12,377 nt of DNA, taken from DATBIO01 sp036556965. GTDB lineage: Bacteria > Acidobacteriota > Vicinamibacteria > Fen-336. Position 1 is the first letter of the stretch; every line of letters starts with the position of its first letter. The notes beneath the pieces were generated by a model. The model had not been told where the DNA came from. It searched no databases and was given only the letters and a program-made list of their open reading frames with translations. This document shows positions 1 through 7,765 of the stretch, one piece after another. The position numbers and the translations under genes were made by a program. The stretch is from the NCBI GenBank assembly GCA_036556965.1, contig DATBIO010000170.1, positions 1 through 12,377 on the forward strand, read 5' to 3'.

Positions 1-114
1 CGCCCTTGCCGTGGCAGCGAAGTTGCTCATCGTCCACGCCGAAGGGCGCGCCGGTGGCGCGCGAGACAGCGTCCGGTGTCGGACGCGGGGCCGGTCCGTC
101 GGGAGGAGCCCGCG
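1..114. other. Left-edge stretch without a supported gene
   Basis: No convincing gene lies here. The + strand is open in more than one frame, as expected at this GC content. On the - strand a reading with an Ala/Pro-rich stretch and the residues RCHGKG runs off the left edge, but no start codon with a ribosome site supports it. The only clear signal is the purine-rich GGGAGGA at 101-107, which serves the next gene. Confidence 0.4.
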
Positions 115-393
115 ATGCAACGGTGCGAGGGCGAGCGCGGCTACGGCGGGCGCATCGTCATCGAGGGGGACAAGGCGCTGCAGGACCTGCTGGGCGCGGC
201 CCTGCGGAGCACCCTCGGAGAGCGGCGCCGGTTCTATCGCGTGGCCATGCAGAGCGTGGGCCGCAGCGGCGAGTTCCTGGTGACGGTCAGCAGCGCCAAG
301 GGGCGCCTGCCCCTGCTCTTCGCAACGGAGGACGCCGAGCCGGGCCACGTGGCGAGCGTGGTGATGCAGAACGTCGAGCGCGTGGCCCTGTGA
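115..393 (+). CDS. Small protein of unknown function (92 aa)
   Basis: I do not recognise this family. The ATG at 115 is preferred over an in-frame upstream GTG at 76 because GGGAGGA sits 7 bases before it. Codon use is strongly coding: third positions are almost all G or C. The product is small, soluble-looking and rich in Arg, Glu and Val. It has no signal peptide, membrane segment or CXXCH motif, and a single Cys near the N terminus. The C-terminal half has an alternating hydrophobic pattern (GEFLVTVSSAKGRLPLLF) suggesting beta strands, then a helix ending in VERVAL. It lies 43 bp upstream of the histidine kinase on the same strand, so it may share its transcript. A role in that signalling system is conceivable but nothing in the sequence shows it. 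Confidence 0.6.
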   Translation: MQRCEGERGYGGRIVIEGDKALQDLLGAALRSTLGERRRFYRVAMQSVGRSGEFLVTVSSAKGRLPLLFATEDAEPGHVASVVMQNVERVAL

Positions 394-436
394 GAGCCGC
401 TCGACGGGCGCGCGAGGGGCGGTGCCGGAGCGCAGG

Positions 437-1723
437 ATGAGGAGGGCGGAGGCCACGGCACGACGCCGCCGGGGTGAGGGCCTCTCCCCCTTCCAGAAGC
501 TGGAGGCGCAGGCGCGGCGCCTCAAGGCGTCCATGGTGGTGCTGGTCGTGCTCATCGCCCTGGCGCCTCCCACCTCCTACTGCGTGATGGCCTTCCACCA
601 GCTCGCCGAGCGGGCCGACCTGCACGCGCAGCACGTGGCCGCGCTGCTCGCCGTCTACGCGCAGATGCCGGAGGCGAGCGCGGACGGGCTGCGCCGCCAC
701 CTGCTGACGGAGATGCGCCACGACTCCCTCACCAGCATCCGCGTGTTCGGCGAGGCCGGGCAGGAGCTGCTGCGCCTGGGCGAGCCGCCGCGGTGGCCCT
801 GGCTGGGCGGCGCCGACCTGACCCTCCCCGCGGAGGCGGCGGCCACGCCCTTCCGCCGGGCCACGGTCAGCCTGTCCGACGAGCGGGTCCGGCGCGACGC
901 GCAGCGCATCGTGGCCGTGCACCTCCTGGTGGGGTTGGTGCTGGGGCTCGGCGTCTACGGCATGCCGGTGCGGGCCTTCTCGCGCGCGGTGGCCGAGCTG
1001 AAGTCGGCCCAGGAGCAGCTCATCCACTCGAACCGCCTGAGCGCCCTCGGCGCGATGTACGCGAGCCTCGCCCATGAGGTCAACAACCCCCTGGGCATCC
1101 TCTCCGCGCGCGCCAAGCTGGCCCTGGCCACGGCCCGCGAGGCCAGGGAGTCGCCCGTCCCCGAGGACGTCGTGCAGGCCCTCGAGATCATGGACCGGCA
1201 GGCCCTGCGCATCGGCGAGATCATGCGCAGCCTGCTCGCCTTCGCCCGCAAGACGGAGCTGGCCCTGGGCCCCCTCGACCTCAACCGCGTGGTGGCGGAG
1301 GTCGCGGAGCTGGTGGAGAAGCCGTTCGCCAAGCAGGGCGTCGCCGTGCGCACGGAGCTGGAACCCGCCCTGCCGCCCCTGCAGGGCAGCGCCGACCACC
1401 TCCAGCAGGTGCTCCTGAACCTGCTGACCAACGCGCGCGACGCCATGCCGCGCGGCGGCACCGTGGGCGTGCGCACCTACCAGGCGGGAGGGAAGGTGGT
1501 GGCCGAGGTGCGGGACACGGGCGGCGGCCTGCCCGCCGACGTGCAGAAGCGGCTCTTCGAGCCGTTCTTCACCACCAAGGACGTGGGGAAGGGCTCGGGC
1601 CTGGGCCTGTCCGTGAGCTACGGGATCGTGAGCGCGCACGGGGGCGAGCTCACCGCGGGCAACGCGCCGGGAGGCGGCGCGCTCTTCCGCCTGAGCCTTC
1701 CCTCCATCGGACGGGCGGCATGA
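437..1723 (+). CDS. Membrane-bound sensor histidine kinase, NtrB/ZraS-like
   Basis: Senses an unknown periplasmic cue and phosphorylates the response regulator encoded next. The ATG at 437 is chosen because GGAG lies 6 bases upstream; a GTG at 422 would add five residues but its GAGGGG is only 2 bases away. Numbering from the ATG (428 aa): a short basic cytoplasmic tail; membrane segment about 33-52; a periplasmic region of about 100 residues without Cys or haem motif; a second membrane segment about 157-176; then directly a coiled linker and the HisKA dimerisation helix, with no recognisable HAMP domain. The H-box LAHEVNNPLG carries the phospho-accepting His213. The ATPase domain has the N-box LLNLLTNARDAM, G1 box DTGGG, F-box LFEPFFTTK and G2 box GKGSGLGLS. 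All catalytic boxes are intact. Its stop overlaps the next start as ATGA, so the pair is translationally coupled. Family confidence is high; the signal is unknown. Confidence 0.93.
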   Translation: MRRAEATARRRRGEGLSPFQKLEAQARRLKASMVVLVVLIALAPPTSYCVMAFHQLAERADLHAQHVAALLAVYAQMPEASADGLRRHLLTEMRHDSLTSIRVFGEAGQELLRLGEPPRWPWLGGADLTLPAEAAATPFRRATVSLSDERVRRDAQRIVAVHLLVGLVLGLGVYGMPVRAFSRAVAELKSAQEQLIHSNRLSALGAMYASLAHEVNNPLGILSARAKLALATAREARESPVPEDVVQALEIMDRQALRIGEIMRSLLAFARKTELALGPLDLNRVVAEVAELVEKPFAKQGVAVRTELEPALPPLQGSADHLQQVLLNLLTNARDAMPRGGTVGVRTYQAGGKVVAEVRDTGGGLPADVQKRLFEPFFTTKDVGKGSGLGLSVSYGIVSAHGGELTAGNAPGGGALFRLSLPSIGRAA

Positions 1724-3096
1724 CGGACCGCCGCGGCTGGATCCTGGTGGTGGACGACGAGAGCGAGATGGCGGACTCCGTCCGCCTCATCCTGCGCCGT
1801 GCCGGCCACGAGGCGGTGGTGGAGAGCGACCCCCGCCGCGCGCTGGAGCTGGCCATGGCGGAGCGCCCCGACCTCGTGATCACCGACCTGCGCATGGCTC
1901 CCATGGACGGCCTGGGCCTCATCGAGGCGCTGCGGGCGCGGCAATACGCGGGGCCGGTGGTCGTCCTCACCGGCTATGCCTCCGTGGACTCCGCGGTGGA
2001 GGCCATGCGCCGGGGCGCCACCGACTACCTGGCCAAGCCCTTCGAGCCCAAGGAGCTCGTGATGCGCGTGGAGCGCGCCCTCGACTGGGGCCAGATGGCC
2101 GAGGAGAACCGCTACCTGCGCGAGCGCGTGCAGGGAGGGGACCACGACGCCGTCCTCGTCGGGCAGAGCGCAGGCCTGGCCGAGGTGCTCCGCCTGGTGG
2201 AGAGGGTGGCCCCCACGGACACCCGCATCCTCATCGTGGGCGAGAGCGGCACGGGCAAGGAGATGGTGGCGCGGGCCATCCACCAGCGCAGCCCGCGGCG
2301 GGACAAGCCCTTCTTCGCCATCAACTGCGGCGCGCTGACGGAGACCCTCCTGGAGTCCGAGCTGTTCGGGCACGAGCGCGGGGCCTTCACGGGGGCCGTG
2401 GCCACCCGCAAGGGCTTCTTCGAGGCGGCCCACGGGGGGACCCTGTTCCTCGACGAGATCTCCGAGACCTCGCCCGGCTTCCAGACCAACCTGCTGCGGG
2501 TGATCCAGGAGGGCGAGTTCCGGCGCGTGGGCGGCACGCGGCCGCTGCGCAGCGACGTGCGCATCCTGGCTTCCACCAACCGCGAGCCGCGCAAGGCCAT
2601 CGCGGAGGGACGCCTGCGCGACGACCTCTTCTACCGCCTGAGCGTGGTGCAGATCTCCCTGCCTCCGCTGCGGGAGCGCGCGGGGGACATCGCGATCCTG
2701 GCCGAGCACTTCGTGGACGTCTACGCGCGCCAGATCAAGAAGAGGGTGGCGGGCATCGACCGCGAAGCGCTGCACGCGCTCGAGCGCTACCGGTGGCCGG
2801 GCAACGTGCGCGAGCTCGAGAACGTGATCGAGAGGGCGATCATCATGGCCGATCCCGGGCAGTCCATCGGCCTGCACGACCTCCCCGACGACGTGGTCCT
2901 CACCGACGGCGAGGCGCTGCCGGCCGCCGACGAGCCCATGCACGAGCTCAAGGAGGCGGAGCGGGAGATCCTGCTGCGGGCCCTCCGCGAGTGCAACTGG
3001 AACCGGAGCCTCGCCGCCCGCAAGCTGGGAATCGGCCGGCGGACGCTCTACGACAAGCTGTCCCGCCACCACATCACCCTGCGCCCGGGCCCCTGA
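1720..3096 (+). CDS. Sigma-54-dependent response regulator, NtrC/ZraR family
   Basis: Partner of the preceding kinase. When phosphorylated, such proteins form rings that use ATP to open sigma-54 promoters. The 458 residues have the standard three-part layout. The receiver domain (about 6-120) has acidic Asp12/Asp13, phospho-acceptor Asp56 in VITDLRMAPMDG, and Lys106 in YLAKPFEP. The AAA+ domain (about 145-375) has Walker A GESGTGKE (174-181), the sigma-54-contacting GAFTGA loop (221-226), Walker B TLFLDE (241-246) and the arginine-finger region around FYRLS (305-308). The C-terminal Fis-type helix-turn-helix lies at about 415-450 (NRSLAARKLGIGRRTLYDKL). All key residues are present, so it should be a functional activator. 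The start ATG overlaps the kinase stop by 4 bp. Its position 119 bp upstream of the cytochrome genes suggests it controls them or its own operon, but no good sigma-54 promoter is visible in the gaps. Confidence 0.95.
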   Translation: MTDRRGWILVVDDESEMADSVRLILRRAGHEAVVESDPRRALELAMAERPDLVITDLRMAPMDGLGLIEALRARQYAGPVVVLTGYASVDSAVEAMRRGATDYLAKPFEPKELVMRVERALDWGQMAEENRYLRERVQGGDHDAVLVGQSAGLAEVLRLVERVAPTDTRILIVGESGTGKEMVARAIHQRSPRRDKPFFAINCGALTETLLESELFGHERGAFTGAVATRKGFFEAAHGGTLFLDEISETSPGFQTNLLRVIQEGEFRRVGGTRPLRSDVRILASTNREPRKAIAEGRLRDDLFYRLSVVQISLPPLRERAGDIAILAEHFVDVYARQIKKRVAGIDREALHALERYRWPGNVRELENVIERAIIMADPGQSIGLHDLPDDVVLTDGEALPAADEPMHELKEAEREILLRALRECNWNRSLAARKLGIGRRTLYDKLSRHHITLRPGP

Positions 3097-3166
3097 CCGC
3101 GAGGCGACGGCCCCTCCCCGTGCGCGACCACCCCGGCGGCCTGAATCGCCCATTCCGCACAAGTAG

Positions 3167-3192
3167 TGCATCCGGACCATGGCTGCATCCGG
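3167..3192 (+). repeat. Two direct copies of TGCATCCGG before the 42-haem cytochrome gene
   Basis: Identical 9-bp copies lie at 3167-3175 and 3184-3192, 17 bp apart start to start. They sit just upstream of the candidate -10 element at 3204. The spacing, roughly one and a half helical turns, and the position around -30 to -50 relative to the start codon suit a regulator binding site. This is inference. No identical copy was found in the other gaps. Confidence 0.4.
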
Positions 3193-3203
3193 CATGCGTC
3201 GCC

Positions 3204-3209
3204 TACCTT
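3204..3209 (+). promoter_or_regulatory. Candidate -10 element (TACCTT) for a leaderless transcript
   Basis: TACCTT fits the TAnnnT -10 pattern and ends 6 bases before the ATG at 3216, so transcription would begin at or next to the start codon. No ribosome-binding site precedes that ATG, which agrees with a leaderless message. No clear -35 hexamer is seen. The assignment rests on spacing and a short motif only. Confidence 0.35.
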
Positions 3210-3215
3210 CGCGCC

Positions 3216-6200
3216 ATGACGCGCGGCGTCCTCGGGATCCTCGCGGTGGGCGTCGCCGTCCTCTCCCCCGGCCTCGCCGTCTCCGCCCCCCGGAAGATCA
3301 TCGCCAAGGAGTGCCTCGCCTGCCACGCGCCCGTGCGCCAGCAGCAGGCGCGCAAGACCGTCCACGAACCCTTCAAGGACCCCAAGGGCTGCGAGTCCTG
3401 CCACAAGCGCCACGGCGTCGTCGGCGTCCTCGTCCTCAAGGAGGCGGAGCCGGCCCTGTGCTTCGGCTGCCACCGCAAGGAGGAGGCGTCCTTCAAGCTG
3501 GCCCACGTCCACACCGCCCTCGCCGGCAAGGACGGGAAGCCGGGCAAGTGCACGGCCTGCCACGAGCCCCACGCCTCCGACGCTCCGCGCCTGGTGAAGG
3601 CGGCGGGCAACGAGTCCTGCTTCTCCTGCCATGCGCGCGAGCGCTTCACGTCCGGCGCCGTCCACGCCCCCGCCCAGCAGGGCTGCCTGACCTGCCACCG
3701 GCCCCACGCCAGCGCGGAGCCGGGCCTGCTGAAGGAGGCGCAGGGCGCGCTGTGCTCCGGCTGCCACCGCGAGGGAGGAAGCGCGAAGCCCGCGCGGCAC
3801 GGCGGGACCTCGGTGGCGGGATCGGCCTGCACCTCCTGCCACAGCCCGCACGCCGCGCCGGAGAAGGGGCTGCTGCGCGCGGTGGCGCACGCGCCCGTGC
3901 GCGACTGCACGAGCTGCCACCAGGCGGGACCGCCGGCGGAAAAGCCCCCGCTGGCCAAGGCGCAGCCGCAGCTCTGCCACGAGTGCCACGCCGACCAGGA
4001 GCAGGAGCTCGCCAAGCCCGTGGTCCACGAGGCGTTCCGCGGGGACTGCACGTCCTGCCACAGCCCCCACGCCAGCGACCACGCCAAGGTGCTGGCCTCC
4101 TCGGAGAAGGAGGTCTGCCTCGCCTGCCACGACGACGTGGGGAAGGCGTTGGCGGGGAAGACCACCCACCAGCCCGCGGCGCAGGGCCAGTGCAGCGCCT
4201 GCCACGCGCCCCACGCGGCCTCCGAGAAGAAGCTGCTGAAGGCGGGGGGGGCCACGCTGTGCGCCACGTGCCACAAGGAAGCCGCGGCCTGGCCCGCGCA
4301 GAAGAACGTGCACGCGCCCGTGGGCGCCGGCGAGTGCGCGACCTGCCACCTGCCCCACGGCGGCGACGACGCCCACCTGGCCACCGCCCCCGCCGGCGAC
4401 CTGTGCTTCGCCTGCCACGACCAGGTGAAGGCGCAGGCGGCCAAGCCCTTCGTGCACGCGCCCGTGCGGACGGGCGAGTGCGCGAAGTGCCACGACCCCC
4501 ACGCCAGCGGCGAGGGCCGGCTCCTCAAGGTGGAGGCCGGGAAGCTCTGCCTCACCTGCCACGGGGACATGGTCAAGCTCCGCGAGGGCGGAAAGGCGCA
4601 CAGCCCCTTCGCCGACGGCTCCTGCCAGTCCTGCCACGCGCCCCACGCCGCCGACCGCTCCCGGCTCCTGACCGACGTCAGCGGGAACCTGTGCAAGTCG
4701 TGCCACGACGACGTCGCCACGGAGGTGGCGTCCGCGCGCTTCGCGCACGCGCCCGCGCGCGCGGGGTCGTGCGAGTCCTGCCACGACCCCCACGGCTCGC
4801 GCCAGCCCGCCTTCCTGAAGGGAGGCCAGCGCCAGCTCTGCCTGTCGTGCCACGACGAGCTCGAGAAGCGCCTGCGCAAGACGGGCGCGGTGCTGCACGC
4901 CCCCGTGCGGGAGGGCAAGTGCCTGGCCTGCCATGGCGGCCATTCCTCTCCGGAACGCGGCCTGCTGCGGAAGAGCGTGCAGCAGACGTGCGCCGCGTGC
5001 CACGACGCGGCCAAGCCGGAGTTCGTGACCGCGCACGGCGGCTACGCCCTGGGGAAGGCGGACTGCCTGTCCTGCCACGACCCCCACGCCGCGTCGAAGA
5101 AGGGGCTGCTCAACACGGTGGCCCACTCGCCCTTCGCGGACGGCGACTGCACGGCCTGCCACGCCGCGCCCGCGAAGGCGCCCGCGCCGCCCGCGCCCGC
5201 CGGCCTCAACGCGCAGGGCTTCGCGCTCTGCAGCGCCTGCCACTCCGACTTCCCCCAGCGTTTCGAGGGGGCGGCCTTCGCGCACGCTCCCGCCAAGGAA
5301 GGGCGCTGCACGGAGTGCCACACCCCGCACGCCTCCCGCGCCAAGCACCTCGTGCGCGACGACGGGGGCAGGAAGTGCCTCGAGTGCCACAAGCCGGTGC
5401 AGGCCCAGCTCGAGAGCAAGGTCGTGCACCCGCCGGCCCGTGCGGGGGACTGCGCGCGCTGCCACGAGCCGCACGCCTCCGCCAGCAAGGCGGGCATCCG
5501 GAAGAAGGGCGGCGAGGGCTGCTTCGAGTGCCACAAGGCCCACAAGGCGCTGCTGACCGCGCGCACGGTGCACGCCCCCTTCGCCTCCGACGACTGCGGC
5601 ACCTGCCACGCGCCCCACGCCTCCAACGTGCCCGGACAGCTCACGGCGCCGCCGAGCCAGCTCTGCCAGACCTGCCACGACGTCAAGGACGCGGGGCTGG
5701 TCCAGAAGCACCGGCGGTTCCCCATGGCGGGGGCGGACTGCGCCTCGTGCCACAACCCCCACGCCTCCGAGCAGGCGGGGCTCATCCGCTCCAAGCCGCA
5801 CGGCGTCTTCACGTCGTGCGGCAAGTGCCACGAGGCGAGCGGCGCCCGGCCCGAGGCGCTGCTGGCCAAGCCCGCCGAGCTGTGCGTGCGCTGCCACTCC
5901 GCGGTGAAGCTCGAGGCGCAGAAGCCGGGCGCCCACAAGGCGCTCGAGCAGGGCTGTGACCGCTGCCATACCCCCCACGCCGCGGACACGCCGGGCCTGG
6001 TGCGGGAGGGCGAGAAGGCCGTCTGCCTGAGCTGCCACGAAGAGGTGAAGAAGCTGGTGGAGACGTCGTTCTCCCGCCATCCCCTCACCAGCGAGGTGAG
6101 CTGCAGCGCGTGCCACGCCCCGCACTCCGCGGCGCACGCGCCGCTGCTCAAGGCGGACCGCGGCGCGCTGTGCGCGAAGTGCCACGGCGACCACAGCCAG

Positions 6201-6407
6201 TTCAGCCACCCGTTCGGCGCCAACGTGCTCGACCCGCGCACCAAGCAGCCGATGACCTGCCTCTCGTGCCACGCCCCCCACGGGTCGCCCAACGTCGCCC
6301 TCCTGACCGACAACCCGCAGCGGGCGCTGTGCGTGCAGTGCCACGCCTCGGAGGGGCCCACCCTGCGCACGACGGGGACGCCGGAGCCGCCCGGAGAGCC
6401 GCGGTGA
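3216..6407 (+). CDS. Secreted giant multihaem c-type cytochrome with 42 CXXCH motifs
   Basis: An electron-carrying protein that would bind up to 42 covalent haems, in the periplasm or outside the cell. The ATG at 3216 is chosen because it opens a typical signal peptide (MTRGVLGILAV..., predicted cut after SA at residue 24); the same frame is open further upstream but overlaps the regulator gene. The 1063-aa precursor has 42 CXXCH motifs from Cys33 to Cys1039, about one per 25 residues, counted on both protein and DNA. It is built from about 20 repeats of some 50 residues in the doubled-CXXCH style (Pfam Paired_CXXCH type), roughly HAPxxxGxCxxCHxPHAS, then LL, then LCxxCH. The extra His residues in HAP and PHA can serve as distal haem ligands, so bis-His haems are likely. 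One motif is CHECH, with a His inside the loop. There is no catalytic domain, lipobox or C-terminal anchor. The stop overlaps the NHL gene start as GTGA. Electron transfer is nearly certain; location and partner are inferred. Confidence 0.95.
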   Translation: MTRGVLGILAVGVAVLSPGLAVSAPRKIIAKECLACHAPVRQQQARKTVHEPFKDPKGCESCHKRHGVVGVLVLKEAEPALCFGCHRKEEASFKLAHVHTALAGKDGKPGKCTACHEPHASDAPRLVKAAGNESCFSCHARERFTSGAVHAPAQQGCLTCHRPHASAEPGLLKEAQGALCSGCHREGGSAKPARHGGTSVAGSACTSCHSPHAAPEKGLLRAVAHAPVRDCTSCHQAGPPAEKPPLAKAQPQLCHECHADQEQELAKPVVHEAFRGDCTSCHSPHASDHAKVLASSEKEVCLACHDDVGKALAGKTTHQPAAQGQCSACHAPHAASEKKLLKAGGATLCATCHKEAAAWPAQKNVHAPVGAGECATCHLPHGGDDAHLATAPAGDLCFACHDQVKAQAAKPFVHAPVRTGECAKCHDPHASGEGRLLKVEAGKLCLTCHGDMVKLREGGKAHSPFADGSCQSCHAPHAADRSRLLTDVSGNLCKSCHDDVATEVASARFAHAPARAGSCESCHDPHGSRQPAFLKGGQRQLCLSCHDELEKRLRKTGAVLHAPVREGKCLACHGGHSSPERGLLRKSVQQTCAACHDAAKPEFVTAHGGYALGKADCLSCHDPHAASKKGLLNTVAHSPFADGDCTACHAAPAKAPAPPAPAGLNAQGFALCSACHSDFPQRFEGAAFAHAPAKEGRCTECHTPHASRAKHLVRDDGGRKCLECHKPVQAQLESKVVHPPARAGDCARCHEPHASASKAGIRKKGGEGCFECHKAHKALLTARTVHAPFASDDCGTCHAPHASNVPGQLTAPPSQLCQTCHDVKDAGLVQKHRRFPMAGADCASCHNPHASEQAGLIRSKPHGVFTSCGKCHEASGARPEALLAKPAELCVRCHSAVKLEAQKPGAHKALEQGCDRCHTPHAADTPGLVREGEKAVCLSCHEEVKKLVETSFSRHPLTSEVSCSACHAPHSAAHAPLLKADRGALCAKCHGDHSQFSHPFGANVLDPRTKQPMTCLSCHAPHGSPNVALLTDNPQRALCVQCHASEGPTLRTTGTPEPPGEPR

Positions 6408-7369
6408 GCGGAGGCGGCCGCGGCCTGGGCCTGCTGGTGGCGGCGACCTGCGCGGCGGCCGCGGGCGCGCAGGTGCCCGCGCCCCGGACGCTCCTGCGGC
6501 CGGTGGCCATCCTGGACCAGTACCTGTACGAGGGACCGTTCGGGGAGCCGCGCGCCCTGGCCATCGACCGCCGCAACGGCGAGACGTGGGTCGCCGACGC
6601 CAAGAGCGGCGTGCTGGGCGTGTTCGACGGCGACGGCGTGCCCCTCTTCTCGGCCACGCCCTCCAGCGGCGTCCGCGCGCCCTCGCGCATGGCGGTGGAC
6701 GCCCGCGGGCGGCTGCTCGTGGTGGACGAGGACCATGCCCGGATCAAGGTCCTCAACCACCGCGCGGAGTACGTGTCCGACCTCGCGCTGCCCGGGGTGG
6801 GGCCGCGCCCGCGCTTCGGCGCCGTCTCCGTGGACGCCGCGGGCAACGTGTACGTGGGCGAGAACGAGAGCGGACAGGTCCTGGTGTTCACTCCGGACCT
6901 GCGCCCGCGCCTGCGCTTCGGCAGCCGCGGGAACGAGGAGGGCCAGTTCCAGTCCATCGCCGGCATCGCCGCCGACGCGGAGCTGATCTTCGTGGTCGAC
7001 CACCAGGTCATCGCCGTGCAGGCCTTCGACTGGCGCGGCAACTTCGTGCGCGGCTGGGGGCGCCACGACATGGGCATCGAGAACTTCTCCCTGCCCCAGG
7101 GCGTGGCCCTCGATTCGCGCGGGCACGTGATCGTGGTGGACGCGCTGCGCCACGAGGTCAAGCTCTTCGACCGCGAGGGCACGCTGCTGGACCGGTTCGG
7201 GGGGATGGGCACGCGGGCCGGCAACATCGCGTACCCGGTGGACGTCGCCGTGGACGCCGCGGACCGCGTGTGGGTGGCGGAGAAGGGAAACGGGCGGGTC
7301 CAGGTGTTCGAGCAGGTGGAGGGCCAGGCGCCCGCCGCCCGCCCGCGCCTGCCCAGAGGGCGGCCGTGA
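6404..7369 (+). CDS. Secreted NHL-repeat beta-propeller protein
   Basis: A probable six-bladed propeller that binds a partner or acts as a scaffold; no enzymatic function can be assigned. The GTG at 6404 overlaps the cytochrome stop by 4 bp (GTGA) and begins a signal peptide ending near AGA at residue 22. The Cys at 16 does not sit in a good lipobox, so ordinary secretion is preferred over a lipoprotein. The 321-aa product has six NHL-type repeats at about 47-82, 92-128, 137-173, 181-218, 228-266 and 276-304. Each follows the pattern hydrophobic-A-V/I-D, a turn, V-Y/W-V-A/V-D/E, then V-x-V-F. It has no haem motif. Tight coupling to the 42-haem gene suggests the two act together. NHL proteins are known neighbours of multihaem cytochromes in metal-reducing bacteria such as Geobacter, and might assist assembly or surface attachment (inference). 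Confidence 0.88.
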   Translation: MSGGGRGLGLLVAATCAAAAGAQVPAPRTLLRPVAILDQYLYEGPFGEPRALAIDRRNGETWVADAKSGVLGVFDGDGVPLFSATPSSGVRAPSRMAVDARGRLLVVDEDHARIKVLNHRAEYVSDLALPGVGPRPRFGAVSVDAAGNVYVGENESGQVLVFTPDLRPRLRFGSRGNEEGQFQSIAGIAADAELIFVVDHQVIAVQAFDWRGNFVRGWGRHDMGIENFSLPQGVALDSRGHVIVVDALRHEVKLFDREGTLLDRFGGMGTRAGNIAYPVDVAVDAADRVWVAEKGNGRVQVFEQVEGQAPAARPRLPRGRP

Positions 7370-7382
7370 GGCGCGCGGACCT

Positions 7383-7396
7383 CCGCACATGTGCGG
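7383..7396. repeat. Perfect 14-bp palindrome CCGCACATGTGCGG
   Basis: Exactly self-complementary, starting 14 bases after the NHL stop codon. As RNA it could form a short hairpin (5-bp stem, CATG loop); as DNA it has the symmetry of a dimeric regulator site. No T-tract follows, so a standard intrinsic terminator is unlikely from this element alone. Confidence 0.45.
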
Positions 7397-7407
7397 CCCA
7401 ACGCCCA

Positions 7408-7432
7408 CGCCGCCGCGGCGGGCGCGGCGGCG
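7408..7432 (+). terminator. Strong GC hairpin after the NHL gene, possible terminator
   Basis: CGCCGCCGC at 7408-7416 pairs perfectly with GCGGCGGCG at 7424-7432 around a 7-base loop. It lies 39 bases past the NHL stop. There is no T-run, so it may act as an mRNA-stabilising hairpin or a non-canonical terminator. In such GC-rich DNA a stem like this can also arise by chance. Confidence 0.3.
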
Positions 7433-7760
7433 CGTGCAACGACTGCGGTCGGCCCCGCCGCCCTTGCGCGGCCGCCGCGCGCGACAAGAGCAATGAGCTC
7501 AGCGTGTTGTGTCCTCGAGGGTCCGCGCGCGGACGGGGCCGGAGCGCCGCTCCGCACGTCCTGCGCGGGCCGCACCGAGGCACGGGTCTTGATCATGCGT
7601 GGGGCGGCGCTCGATGCGAATCCATCCCTGCGACGCGGCCTTCACCGGAAACGGTAGCCTCGTCGCCCTCGCGTCGCGCGCTGCTGCGGAACCAGGAATG
7701 CGCCGCAGCCTCTTCCTCCGGCCGGCCGACCGGCCGCTCCCGGTTCTCCTCCACCCACGT

Positions 7761-7765
7761 GAGGA
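7761..7765 (+). promoter_or_regulatory. Ribosome-binding site GAGGA of the hexahaem cytochrome
   Basis: GAGGA ends 7 bases before the ATG at 7773. It fixes the start at the signal peptide MKKLIALVAV rather than at in-frame codons further upstream. The surrounding bases (acatatcg) are unusually A/T-rich for this window, as expected for an accessible initiation site. Confidence 0.75.

Noticed and set aside
1..70. Possible - strand coding fragment with RCHGKG running off the left edge
   Set aside because: The Cys needed three residues earlier for a CXXCH motif is absent, no start with a ribosome site is visible, and the fragment is too short to judge.
3171..3194. Sigma-54 promoter in front of the 42-haem gene
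   Set aside because: GG at 3174 and GC at 3185 are 9 bases apart instead of 10, and the other candidate GG at 3181 has no GC at the right place.
287..3195. Long - strand frames opposite the kinase and regulator genes
   Set aside because: Composition is Ala/Arg/Gly-rich without motifs, while the + strand has complete kinase and regulator domains.
3048..6344. Very long open frame on the - strand opposite the 42-haem gene (over 1000 codons)
   Set aside because: It mirrors the repeated, GC-rich cytochrome gene, has a low-complexity Ala/Gly/Arg/Val composition and no domain or ribosome site. Stop codons are rare on the other strand at this GC content.
7610..7680. c-di-GMP (GEMM) riboswitch before the hexahaem gene
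   Set aside because: A GAAA tetraloop hairpin is present, but the conserved core words around it (GGCAAACC, GCAAAGCC, GGTAGCGGGG) are missing.
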